Assembly (NCBI RefSeq): GCF_023614235.1
Contig: NZ_CP094264.1
Location: 434,001 to 498,000 of the forward strand
Origin: Streptomyces sp. MRC013
GTDB taxonomy: Bacteria > Actinomycetota > Actinomycetes > Streptomycetales > Streptomycetaceae
Direction: 5' to 3'
Length of the DNA stretch: 64,000 bases
Shown here one piece after another: positions 42,509 to 51,207 of the stretch; within the stretch, counting starts at the first letter, position 1, and each line of letters starts with the position of its first letter. Under the pieces are notes generated by a model. That model saw only the letters and a program-made list of their open reading frames with translations, was not told where the DNA came from and ran no database searches. The position numbers were made by a program, and so were the translations under genes.

Positions 42509-45422
42509 TCACACCAGGTCGTCGAAGATCGCCAGCAGTGCATGTCCGTCCGCCTCCGGGGACCGCCGGTCCGTGTGCGGTACCTGCTCGGCCCACACCG
42601 TCTTGCCCTGCGGCATGAACCGGGCGCCCCACCGCCTGGCGAACCGGGCGACGAGGAACAGGCCGCGCCCGCCCTCCTCCGTCGCGGCCGCGCGCCGGAT
42701 GCGCGGCGAGGAGTTGCTGTGGTCGGACACCTCGCAGATCAGCGTCTCATCGCGGAGGAGGCGCAGCGACACAGGGCCTCCGCCCCCGTACCGCACGGCG
42801 TTGGTCACCAGTTCGCTGACCACCAGGCCGGTGGCGAACTCCATGTGCGCCAGGCCCCACTCGGTGAGCTTCCGTCGCGCCAGCGCCCGGGCGTCGGCGA
42901 CGACGGACGGGTCGGCGGGCAGCTCCCAGGCCGCCACCCGGTCGGCGGGCAGGGCGCGTACCCGGGCCACGAGCAGCGCCACGTCGTCGCGCGGGCCACC
43001 GGGCAGGACCGTCTCCGTGACCCGGTCGCAGACCTGCTCCGGGTCGCGCGCCGTGGCGGGGCCGTCCAGCGCGGACAGCAGCCGGCCGGTCGACGCCTCG
43101 GTGTCGCCGTAGCCGAGGCCCTCCTTGAGCAGCCCGTCGGTGTACAGCGCCAGCAGGCTGCCGGGGGCGAGGTCGACGGTGGTGGACTCGTACGGTTGCA
43201 ACCCGCCCAGGCCCAGCGGCGGCCCGGCCGGCAGGTCGAGCAGCCGCGCCCCGCCTCCGGGCGGTGCCACGGCCGGCGGCGGGTGGCCGGCCCGGGCGGC
43301 GGTGCAGCGGCGGGCGACCGGGTCGTACACCGCGTACAGGCAGGTGGTGGCGGTGGCCGGGTCGGGCTCCTCGGCCGGGTCGCCCGAGGGGCGTCCGACC
43401 AGCTCGTCCAGGTGGGCCAGCACCTCCTCGGGCGGCAGGTCGAGTGCGGCGAGGGTGCGCACCGCCGTACGCAGCCGGCCCATGGTGGCGGCCGCCTGCA
43501 GCCCGTGGCCGGCGACGTCGCCGACGACCAGGGCGACGCGCGTCCCGGGCAGCAAGATGGCGTCGAACCAGTCGCCGCCCACCTCCGCGCTCGCTCCGGT
43601 GCACCCGTCGGCCGGCAGGTAGCGGGAGGCGAGGTCGGCCGCGGTGATCCGGGGCAGGGTGTGCGGCAGCAGGCTGCGCTGGAGCGTGAGGGACGCGTCG
43701 TGCTCCCGGCTGAAGCGGCGGGCGTTGTCCACGCCGATCGCGGCGCGGGCCGCGAGTTCGCCGGCGAGCGTCAGGTCGTCCTCCTCGTACGGGCGGTCCT
43801 CGCCGCGGCGGTAGAAGCCGGCCAGTCCGAGGACGCGGCCCCCGGCGCACAGCGGGGCGGCGACGTAGGCGTGGACGCCCTCCCCCAGCAGGGCGACCGG
43901 GTGGGCGGCGGCGACGGCGGGCGCGGTGGCGGCCGCCGCCGGCACGGAGTCGGCCACCGGCCGCCCCGTGTGCAGGCACCGGGCCTGCGGGGTGCCGGCC
44001 GGGTACCGGACCGGGCCGGGGTCGGGCAGGGCGCCGGTCCCGTCGACCGGGGTGCCGGCGCGGAGGGCGGCGCGGCGCAGGGTCGTGTCGGCGCCGGGCG
44101 GGCCGGGCGGCGGTTCCCCGCCCGACACGACGTTCTCGACCAGTTCCACCACGGCGAGGTCGGCGAAGCGCGGTACGGCGATCTCGGCCAGTTCCGCGGC
44201 GGTGTGCCGCATGTCCAGGGTGGTGCCGACGCGGACGCCCGCCTCGTTCAGGAGCGAGAGCCGGCCCCGCGCCTCGGCGGCCAGGCGGCCGACGCCCTGC
44301 TCGCCGACGAGCAGCAGCCACGCGTCGGTCCCGTCCCCGCCGCGTCCGGTGGAAGGGCTGCCGGTCTCCCCGCGTCCGGGCGGCGCCTCCCGCTCGGCGG
44401 GGGCCGCCGCGGTGCCTCCGGCGGCGGGGGGCGCCGGGCGGGGCCGCCGGTCCCGGTGCCGTCCCGCCCGGTACGACGAGCCCGCCGCGCGCCGTGGGGC
44501 GGGGTTCGCGGAAGGTGACCTCGACGGCGGCGCCCTCCGCGTCACCGTGGCGGAGCAGCCTGCGGCGCAGCTCGGCGACGCGGCCGTCCGCCAGGACGAT
44601 CTCGGCGGACGACTGCTCGTTCGAGCCGATCAGGTCGACGGCGGCGTCCAGCAGCGCGGATCGCCCCCGCCGGTCCAGCAAGGGAGCGGTCCCGCCGCAC
44701 CCGGCCGGTTCACCCGCGCCGACGTGGAGGAGGCCGGTGCTGTGCTCGCCGCGGCCCCCGGCCTCCCGGAGGGAGGCCACCAGTGCCCGTTCCCGGGCCG
44801 TGCTCAGCTCCAGCAGCCGTTCCCCGACGAGGTCGGTGGCCTTCTGGAGCGTCAGGGCCATTCTCGGCTTCGCCAGTCCCTCGGGGACGGAGATGTTGAC
44901 CACCCCCTGCACGGTGCCGCCGACGGGATCGCGCACGGGCACCGCCATGCAGGTCAGCGCCTTGAGGTTGTGCAGGAAGTGCTCGTGCCCGACGACCACG
45001 AAGGGGGCTCGGGTGCTGAGGACCATGCTGACGCTGCTGGTCCCCATGAACCGCTCGTCGACGTTGGCGCCCCGCACCAGCGACGCCGCGTCCATCAGGT
45101 CGAGCCCGACCGGGTCGCCACGCCGGTCGACGATGTTGGCGCGGGAGTCCGCCAGCGTCACGGTGACTGGCAGTCCGGAGAACCGCGCGCACAGCCGCTC
45201 CAGTACCGGCGTGGCGGCCCTGATCAGCCGCGAGTCGGGATCCAGGTCGTTCTCGACCGGCAGCGCCACACCCTCGACGTCGATGCCGAGCGAGTGCGAC
45301 CGCTCCCAGGAGGCCCGTATCTCCGCGCGCACCCCGTCCCGGGGCCGTCCCCTGCCGGGACCGGCCCTCGCGGACGTCGGGGAGGAATCCACCCCGCCAG
45401 GATAATCGGGCGAACAGGACAT
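42509..45422 (-). CDS. Multi-domain SpoIIE phosphatase: GAF, GAF, PP2C and anti-sigma ATPase (apparent frameshift)
   Basis: About 970 residues when joined. ATG 45422 begins a first GAF region like that of sigma-54 activators of the AcoR/DhaR type (ADSRANIVDRRGD, GANVDERFMGTSSVSMVL, LTCMAVPVRDPVGGTVQGV). After a Gly/Pro-rich linker the frame changes at the C6 run 44426-44431 (one base extra). Then come a second GAF (YVAAPLCAGGRVLGLAGFYR), the PP2C domain (EVGGDWFDAI, VVGDVAGHGL, LYTDGLLKEG, PRDDVALLVARV) and an HATPase_c_2 domain (SELVTNAVRYGGG, GGRGLFLVARFARRW). Having both a phosphatase and an anti-sigma kinase domain in one protein suggests it can switch a sigma factor both ways. Confidence 0.88.
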
Positions 45423-45599
45423 CCGCCCGTTCGGGAGCCGCCCCGGACGCCATCGCCGCCGGGAGCGCGGTACCCCGCGGGAGACAGGTGGGCGCGCCCC
45501 GTGCCGGCCGCCGGTGCGCGGGAGGGGCCGGCGGGGAGGGGTGGCGCCCCGGTCCCCGCCGTCACCGCGGTCCGTCCGGTGCCGTGCGCGGGCGGGCCG

Positions 45600-46430
45600 T
45601 CACGGCTTGCGGGCGACTCCGGCGTACACGGGGATGGGGTCGTCGCCGGCGGCCGGGGCGGGATCGCCCGGCTCCGGGTGCCAGTCGGCGGCCGGCGTCA
45701 CTCCCGGCTCGACCGGTTCCAGGCCGTCGAAGAAGCGGGTGAGCTCCTCGCGGGTGCGCGGCCTCAGCGTGAGCCCGCTCCCCCGGTACACGGCGCGCGC
45801 CTTCGCCGCGCTCTCCGGGTCGAAATCGCTGGTGATGTGCGACAGGACGAGGTAGCTCCCCGGCGCCAGCCGTTCGACGAGCCGGGACACCAGCTCGTAC
45901 GCGCCGTCCTCGTCGTCGACGAAGTGGAGCAGCGCGAGCAGGGACAGCGCGACGGGCCGGGTGAAGTCGAGCACCTCCCCGGCGCGCTCCAGGATGGCCT
46001 GCGGGTCGCGGGCGTCCGCCTGGATGTACGCGGTGGCGCCCTCCGGGACGGAGCGCAGCAGCGCCTCGGCGTGGGCGAGGACGATCGGGTCGTTGTCGCA
46101 GTAGACGATCCGCGACTCGGGGGCGACCCGCTGGGCCACCTGGTGGAGGTTGGGCTCGGTGGGGATGCCGGTGCCGATGTCCAGGTACTGGCGGACACCG
46201 GCCTCGCCGAGCCGGCGGATCGCGCGGTGCATGAACGCGCGGTTGACGCGGGCTATGTCGCGGCCGCGCGCGTAGACGGTGAGGAGCTGGTGGGCCATCT
46301 CCTCGTCGACCGGGTAGTTGTCCTTGCCGCCGAGGAACCAGTCGTACACCCGCGCGGGGTGCGGCCTGCTGGTGTCGATGTACACGCCCGCGGTGATCGC
46401 GTCCTCGGCGGCGGTGCCGTTCCCGGTCAT
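45600..46430 (-). CDS. DUF574-type SAM-dependent methyltransferase
   Basis: A 276-residue protein from ATG 46430. RPHPARVYDWFLGGKDNYPVD is the family hallmark. QYLDIGTGIPTEPNLHQVAQ is the SAM-binding motif I, IVYCDNDPIVLAHAEALL is motif II, and ALLHFVDDED and YLVLSHITSD follow. This actinobacterial methyltransferase family is very abundant in Streptomyces and often sits beside XRE/DUF397 genes, as here. The substrate is unknown. Confidence 0.92.
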   Translation of the reverse strand: MTGNGTAAEDAITAGVYIDTSRPHPARVYDWFLGGKDNYPVDEEMAHQLLTVYARGRDIARVNRAFMHRAIRRLGEAGVRQYLDIGTGIPTEPNLHQVAQRVAPESRIVYCDNDPIVLAHAEALLRSVPEGATAYIQADARDPQAILERAGEVLDFTRPVALSLLALLHFVDDEDGAYELVSRLVERLAPGSYLVLSHITSDFDPESAAKARAVYRGSGLTLRPRTREELTRFFDGLEPVEPGVTPAADWHPEPGDPAPAAGDDPIPVYAGVARKP

Positions 46431-46540
46431 CGGATGCTCCAGGGGTGGGGGCCGGGGCGTGCCCGGCGGTCGGGGGGTGCGGCGCGGGGGCGCCGGCCGT
46501 CCGGCCGACGCCCCCGCAGGCGACACTTTATGACGCCGGG

Positions 46541-46777
46541 TCAGGTGAGCAGGAAGTCGGCCTGCCCGGACTTGGCACCCCGGATGAACGCGGCGATCTC
46601 ACCGGGGGTGTAGATGAGGGCGGGGCCGTCGGGGTCGGCGGACTGGCGCACCGCGACCCTGCCGTCGGCCAGCTTCATGGCCTCGACGCAGTTGCCGCCG
46701 TTGCCGCCGCTCCACGGCTTGTGCCACCCCTCGGCGCCGAGGTCGGCGGCGGGCATGCCGTTGTATATGCGAACCAT
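46541..46777 (-). CDS. DUF397 protein of a WhiJ-type module
   Basis: A 78-residue protein whose ATG directly follows the TGA of the XRE regulator. WHKPWSGGNGGNCVEAMKL, VAVRQSADPDGPALIYTPGE and IAAFIRGAKSGQADFLL are the DUF397 signature. DUF397 proteins pair with WhiJ-like DUF5753 repressors and are thought to modulate or counteract them. Translation is coupled to the regulator upstream. Confidence 0.95.
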   Translation of the reverse strand: MVRIYNGMPAADLGAEGWHKPWSGGNGGNCVEAMKLADGRVAVRQSADPDGPALIYTPGEIAAFIRGAKSGQADFLLT

Positions 46778-47644
46778 TCACAGCTCCTTGCGGAAAGCCC
46801 GGAGGATTTCCCTCGTGCGATGTACGGGGGCGGCCTGCGCCGCCATGCGGTCCATGACCTCGAGGTGGGAGGCCACCTCGGGGCGCGCGTCGAGGTAGAC
46901 CGCGCCGGTCAGGTACTCGCTGTAGACCATGTCCGGGAGTTCCGGCACGGCGAACCGGAAGAGGACGAAGGGGCCGTACGCGCCGGGGTGGTGGCCCGTC
47001 GCGAACTCCGCCACCTGCAGGGTGACGTGGGACAGCTCCGTCGCCTCGATCAACCGGTCGAGCTGGGCGCGCATCAGGCCGGGCGCGCTGCCGGGCGGAC
47101 GGCGGCGCAGCACCGTCTCGTCCATGATCACCCAGAACGTCGGCGGGTCGGGTCTGGTCAGCAGGGTCTGCCGCTCCATCCGCAGCGCGACGCGACGTTC
47201 GATCTCCTCGGCGCCGACCCGGCCGACGGCGCCGGCGCGCAGGACGGTCCGGGCGTAGTCCTCGGTCTGGAGCAGGCCGGGGACGAAGTGCGGTTCGTAG
47301 GCCCGGATGCGGCTGGCGGCGCCCTCCAGGCTGACGTACATGCTGAACCAGCCGGGCAGCACGTCGTGGAACCGCTGCCACCAGCCGGGTCTGTTGGCCT
47401 CCTCGGCGAGCCGTACGAAGCCCTCCGCCTCGTTCCGGTCGACGCCGTACGCCTGCAGGAGGAGCTGGACGTAGGGGATCTTCAGCGCGACCTCAGCCGT
47501 CTCCATGCGGCGGACCGTGGCCGGGGCCACGTGCAGGACCCTGGCCGCGTCCTCCCGCCTCAGGCCCGCTTTCTCCCGCAACTCCTGGAGACGCTTGCCC
47601 AGAACGACCTGCCCCACGGTGGGGGCGGACCGCGGCTCGCTCAC
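46778..47644 (-). CDS. WhiJ-like XRE transcriptional regulator (DUF5753)
   Basis: A 288-residue protein. I choose GTG 47644 because GGGGAGG lies 6 bases upstream; ATG 47683 is possible but lacks a good site. LGKRLQELREKAGLRREDAA and VLHVAPATVRRMETAEVAL form the helix-turn-helix. The DUF5753 region follows: FSMYVSLEGAASRIRAYEPH, FVPGLLQTEDYARTVLRAG and VYLDARPEVASHLEVMDRMA. It probably represses developmental or metabolic genes until relieved by the DUF397 partner. The ATPase gene at 47860 diverges from it, completing a WhiJ/AbaA-like cluster. Confidence 0.93.
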   Translation of the reverse strand: MSEPRSAPTVGQVVLGKRLQELREKAGLRREDAARVLHVAPATVRRMETAEVALKIPYVQLLLQAYGVDRNEAEGFVRLAEEANRPGWWQRFHDVLPGWFSMYVSLEGAASRIRAYEPHFVPGLLQTEDYARTVLRAGAVGRVGAEEIERRVALRMERQTLLTRPDPPTFWVIMDETVLRRRPPGSAPGLMRAQLDRLIEATELSHVTLQVAEFATGHHPGAYGPFVLFRFAVPELPDMVYSEYLTGAVYLDARPEVASHLEVMDRMAAQAAPVHRTREILRAFRKEL

Positions 47645-47859
47645 TTCTGACCTCCCCACGCGCTTTTTCGTTGAGTGTGCCATGCGCCCGGCAGAGCGAA
47701 TACAACACTCTGAAATTTTCAGAGTGCCGCTTGCCAAGTGTCCGTGACGGGAGGAAAGTATTCCGGTGAACCAGTCGGTGAACCAGTTCACGCGGCTGCC
47801 GCGCGCTCTGCCCCGGGGAGATGTGGCGTACGGCGTCGCTCCCATGTGAGGAATCGGTC

Positions 47860-48390
47860 GTGTCACCTGGCAACGCGCTCGCCCACCAGCTTATGGCCGC
47901 TCGACCGGTGGCCCCCGCCTCGCACTCCCACGGCCTGCCCCGCGTCCCGGGCCCGTGCGCGCACACGGCCCCACCGCGCATGCCCGACGTCCGCCGCTTC
48001 TCCTTCGAACTGCCCGCGCGCGCCGAGTCGGTGGCCAGGGCGCGCCGGCTCGTCGTGGAGCGGCTGGCCCGGTGGGAGATCGTCGGAGAGGTGTGCGACA
48101 CGGCCGAGCTGGTCGTCTCCGAGTTGTTCACCAACGCCGTGGTGCACACCGCGGGCGGACGCGTCGTCTGCGAGCTGCGGGACCGGGGCGAGCACGTGCG
48201 GATCGCCGTCCACGACGAGGGGTGGCGGGTGACCGGCCCGCGGCCGCGCCCGGCCGAACGGGAGGAGTGCGGCCGGGGACTGCTCCTCGTCGACGCGATG
48301 TGCAGCGCGTGGGGCACCCACGACGCCCGGCACGGGGCGGGGCGCGTCGTCTGGGCGGAGCTGGTCCACGGTGCGGCGGCGCCGTGCTGA
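47860..48390 (+). CDS. HATPase_c_2 anti-sigma-like protein of the WhiJ module
   Basis: A 176-residue protein. GTG 47860 is chosen because GAGGAA lies just upstream; ATG 47821 would add 13 residues. After a 40-residue Pro/His-rich start come the histidine-kinase-like ATPase motifs: VCDTAELVVSELFTNAVVHT (N box), VRIAVHDEGWRV and CGRGLLLVDAMCSAWG (G box). It has the size of RsbW/AbaA-type proteins. Its divergent position next to the XRE/DUF397 pair is the typical arrangement of these streptomycete modules. Confidence 0.9.
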   Translation: MSPGNALAHQLMAARPVAPASHSHGLPRVPGPCAHTAPPRMPDVRRFSFELPARAESVARARRLVVERLARWEIVGEVCDTAELVVSELFTNAVVHTAGGRVVCELRDRGEHVRIAVHDEGWRVTGPRPRPAEREECGRGLLLVDAMCSAWGTHDARHGAGRVVWAELVHGAAAPC

Positions 48391-48395
48391 GATCG

Positions 48396-48827
48396 ATGGT
48401 CACCCCGTTGTCCCTGCGCGGTCCGCACGGTCGCCGGGGAGGCGGCGCGCCGCGGGGGGAGCCGCTCGGCGAGGTACGGCTGGTCCCGCCGCCGCACCTG
48501 TCGGCCACCCTGGGCTGCGACGCGGTGGGCGTGCCCGCGCGGCACGGGCTGCGGCTGCTGAGCCGGCTGCCGGGGGACGGCTGCGTGTTCGCCGACTCCG
48601 ACTGGTGGTGGTGGCTCGTCCCGGCCGGCTCCGACGCGGACCTGCGCTGGCCGCTGCCCGCCTGCTACGCGCCCGGCGGCTACGTCCCCGACCGGCACCC
48701 GCGCCTGGTGCGGCGGCCGGGCAGCGCCTCCCCGTACACCCCGCCGATCCCGCTGTACCTAATGGTCTGCCAGCTCACCGGAACGGCGCCGGCCTGGACG
48801 CTGCCGGGCGTCGGCTCCCGGATCTGA
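48396..48827 (+). CDS. Hypothetical protein, cotranscribed with the ATPase gene
   Basis: A 143-residue protein beginning 5 bases after the ATPase stop codon (ATG 48396). DAVGVPARHGLRLLSRLPGD, then CVFADSDWWWWLVPAGSDAD and LVRRPGSASPYTPPIPLYLM are recognisable features. The four-tryptophan run and the Pro-rich end recall small streptomycete proteins found with ATPase/XRE modules, possibly distant relatives of the primase-polymerase N-terminal fold. This is a weak guess. There is no signal peptide or membrane segment. Confidence 0.7.
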   Translation: MVTPLSLRGPHGRRGGGAPRGEPLGEVRLVPPPHLSATLGCDAVGVPARHGLRLLSRLPGDGCVFADSDWWWWLVPAGSDADLRWPLPACYAPGGYVPDRHPRLVRRPGSASPYTPPIPLYLMVCQLTGTAPAWTLPGVGSRI

Positions 48828-48944
48828 CCGGAGTCCGCCGGCCCGGGACGGGCGCCCCCGGCACCGGGCGGTACGCGGCCACCGGGCGTCCCGCCGGCCC
48901 GGGGCGCGGCGCGGGCCCGGCGGGACGGGAGGCACGGGCTCCGC

Positions 48945-48950
48945 TACGTT
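48945..48950 (+). promoter_or_regulatory. Probable -10 element of a leaderless transcript
   Basis: TACGTT (TANNNT) ends 6 bases before ATG 48957 with no ribosome site between, the same geometry as at 11043 and 11828. Confidence 0.5.
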
Positions 48951-48956
48951 CGCCCC

Positions 48957-49883
48957 ATGACGACCGCCGCTCCCCCGCTCGCCGACGTCCTCGCCTCGCC
49001 CACCGCCGCCGTCGTCCTCGACGGGGGGCTCTCCAACCAGCTGGAGTCCGCCGGGTACGACCTCGGCGACGACCTGTGGTCGGCACGGCTGCTCGCCGAG
49101 GAGCCCGAGGCGCTCGTCGCGGCGCACCTCGCGTACTACGAAGCGGGCGCCGACGTGGTGACGACCGCCGGCTACCAGGCCACCTTCGAGGGGTTCGCGC
49201 GCCGGGGCATCGGCCGCGACCGCGCCGCCGAACTGCTCGCACTCGGCGTGGACCTGGTCCGCGAGGCGGCCGGACGGGCCCGTGCGGCCGGCGTCACCCG
49301 ACCGCTCTGGGCGGCCGCGTCCGTCGGCCCGTACGGGGCGATGCTCGCCGACGGGTCGGAGTACCGGGGCCGGTACGGGGTGGAGGCCGCCGCGCTGGAG
49401 GCGTTCCACCGCCCCCGCCTGGAGGCCCTGGCCGCGGCCGGGCCCAACGTCCTGGCGCTGGAGACCGTGCCGGACGCCGAGGAGGCCCGCGCCCTGTTGC
49501 GCGCGGTGCGCGGGCTGGGCGTCCCGGCCTGGCTGTCGTACACCGTCGACGGGGAGCGGACGCGGGCGGGCGGGTCGCTGGAGGAGGCGTTCGGGCTCGC
49601 GGCCGACGCGGACGAGGTCGTCGCGGTCGGGGTGAACTGCTGCGCGCCCGAGGACGCGCGACGGGCGGTGGAGGTCGCGGCGCGGGTGAGCGGCAAGCCG
49701 GTGGTGGTGTACCCGAACAGCGGGGAGCGGTGGGACGCGGCGGCGCGCGGCTGGCGCGGCCGGCCCACCTTCTCCGCCGACCGGGCGGAGGAGTGGCGGC
49801 GGGCCGGGGCCCGGCTGATCGGCGGCTGCTGCCGGGTGGGCCCGGACGCCGTCACCGCCGTGGCGCAGCGGCTGCGGCGGTAG
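48957..49883 (+). CDS. mmuM: Homocysteine S-methyltransferase (MmuM type)
   Basis: A 308-residue zinc methyltransferase. VVLDGGLSNQLESAGYDLGD is the N-terminal signature. ADVVTTAGYQATFEGFARRG and AAASVGPYGAMLADGSEYRG follow. Zinc ligands are Cys in VGVNCCAPED and the Cys-Cys pair in IGGCCRVGPDAV. It transfers a methyl group from S-methylmethionine or SAM to homocysteine, giving methionine. The transcript appears leaderless. Confidence 0.94.
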   Translation: MTTAAPPLADVLASPTAAVVLDGGLSNQLESAGYDLGDDLWSARLLAEEPEALVAAHLAYYEAGADVVTTAGYQATFEGFARRGIGRDRAAELLALGVDLVREAAGRARAAGVTRPLWAAASVGPYGAMLADGSEYRGRYGVEAAALEAFHRPRLEALAAAGPNVLALETVPDAEEARALLRAVRGLGVPAWLSYTVDGERTRAGGSLEEAFGLAADADEVVAVGVNCCAPEDARRAVEVAARVSGKPVVVYPNSGERWDAAARGWRGRPTFSADRAEEWRRAGARLIGGCCRVGPDAVTAVAQRLRR

Positions 49884-50098
49884 CGGCCGGGGCGCCGGGC
49901 CGGCCGGGGCCGTACGCCGGGGACACCGGGGACACCGGGCGGACCGAACGGACCGGCAGCGTTGAGGCCGTCGCACGAGCCGAGGCGGTCACCCGCACGC
50001 GCCGGGGGGACCGCACGGACCGGGGCGGCCCGCCGGCGGAGCCGGCGGCCCGTCGGGGCGCGGCACCACCGCCCGGGGCCCGCTCCGCACCGGTCCGG

Positions 50099-50602
50099 TC
50101 AGCGGTAGGCGGCGGAGACGCTGTAGGCGTAGACGCCGACGAGGGCCAGCACGCCGAGGAGAACCGCCCAGGACGTAGGACCCGTGTGACGGGAACGCCC
50201 TCCGCCCGCGCGGGACCCGCGGGTGCGGGCCGCGGCCGCCCCGCCGCTGCGCCGCCCGGCCCGGCCGCCCGTCCGCCGGGGTGCGGCCCGCGCCGCCTTC
50301 GGCGGCTCCGCGTCGGCGCTGGCCTCGGCGAGCAGGCGGCGGCAGACGGCGGCCAGCTCGTTCCGGCCGGCGGAGAGGCTCACGACCGCCTCGGAGCGGG
50401 CGGGGGCGGTGGTCCCGCCGTCGAGGATGCGGCCCGCCCGCAGGAGCACGTCGTCGCGGGTGCCTCGGGGCGAGAGGCTGATCCACCGCCGTACGTGCTC
50501 GCCCCGGATGACGACGCCGCCCGAACGCTCCCGGTACAGCGTGTGCTCCCGCCACAGGAGCACCGCTAACTCCCCGGCGACGTCCCCGAGTCGTGTGTGC
50601 AT
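50099..50602 (-). CDS. Hypothetical protein with C-terminal membrane anchor
   Basis: A 167-residue protein from ATG 50602. The N-terminal 90 residues (LGDVAGELAVLLWREHTLY, GEHVRRWISLSPRGTRDDVL, AGRNELAAVCRRLLAEA) look like a soluble helical domain. An Arg/Gly/Ala-rich linker of about 45 residues follows. The end, SWAVLLGVLALVGVYAYSVS, is a single transmembrane segment close to the C-terminus, typical of a tail-anchored protein with its domain in the cytoplasm. No family is recognised. Confidence 0.75.
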   Translation of the reverse strand: MHTRLGDVAGELAVLLWREHTLYRERSGGVVIRGEHVRRWISLSPRGTRDDVLLRAGRILDGGTTAPARSEAVVSLSAGRNELAAVCRRLLAEASADAEPPKAARAAPRRTGGRAGRRSGGAAAARTRGSRAGGGRSRHTGPTSWAVLLGVLALVGVYAYSVSAAYR

Positions 50603-50693
50603 GACCCTCCCTACGCTCCGCCATGCGGATCTCGAACACGCATGCGCACGGGCACTGTAGCGGGGGTCTCTGACAGGAGCTCGGGGAGGAGCG

Positions 50694-50936
50694 TCAAATC
50701 CGCGGCGCCCAGTGGTGCTTACCGCCGCCGACCCAGCGGACGACGGCCGGGTCGTCGAGGTCGACGTGGGACATCCCCGCCCCGTGGAGGATCCCGATCA
50801 CGTCGACGACGTCGTGGGCGGTTCCGGCGACCTCGCCCCCGATCTCCACCACCCGGTACGGGGGATCGGCCGGCACGACGCCGAGGACGACGATCGGCGC
50901 GGGGCGCGGGGCGTCTTCGGGAAGGTCGTCGTTCAT
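50694..50936 (-). CDS. Small protein of unknown function
   Basis: An 80-residue protein from ATG 50936 with GGAG in the preceding sequence. PAPIVVLGVVPADPPYRVVE, IGGEVAGTAHDVVDVIGILH and VDLDDPAVVRWVGGGKHHW give a compact alpha/beta-looking core. It lies in the same direction as, and 91 bases upstream of, the tail-anchored protein gene. No known domain is recognised. Confidence 0.65.
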   Translation of the reverse strand: MNDDLPEDAPRPAPIVVLGVVPADPPYRVVEIGGEVAGTAHDVVDVIGILHGAGMSHVDLDDPAVVRWVGGGKHHWAPRI

Positions 50937-51195
50937 CGCTTCGTGTCTCCTTCGCTGCCGGAACGGCTCGGGGGCGGGGCCGGACACATGCGGTCTACCA
51001 CCTGCGGGGGCCGATCGCCGCGCCGCCGCCCCGGCCGCTCCGTGTACCGCGGCGCCCCGCCCACGCCGGCCGTCCCGTACGGACGGCCGCCACCGGGGCC
51101 GGTCGGCCGGTTGGGGCCGGAGGAGCCGGTTCCCGTGCGCCCGGAGCCGCCGCGGCGCGCCGCCCGCCGGCCGGGACGCGCGACGCCGCGGCGGG

Positions 51196-51201
51196 TACGG
51201 T
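51196..51201 (+). promoter_or_regulatory. Probable -10 element of a leaderless transcript
   Basis: TACGGT (TANNNT) ends 6 bases before ATG 51208 without a ribosome site, as in three other genes of this window. Confidence 0.45.
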
Positions 51202-51207
51202 ACGCGC

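Noticed and set aside
40070..44518. Very long open frame on the plus strand opposite the SpoIIE genes
   Set aside because: High GC removes stop codons from antisense frames. The translation is Gly/Arg/Val-rich without any domain, while the minus strand shows clear phosphatase motifs.
49884..50098. Possible small gene with GGGGACACC repeats
   Set aside because: The short direct repeats near 49920 do not form a coding frame with a start and ribosome site; it looks like ordinary intergenic sequence.
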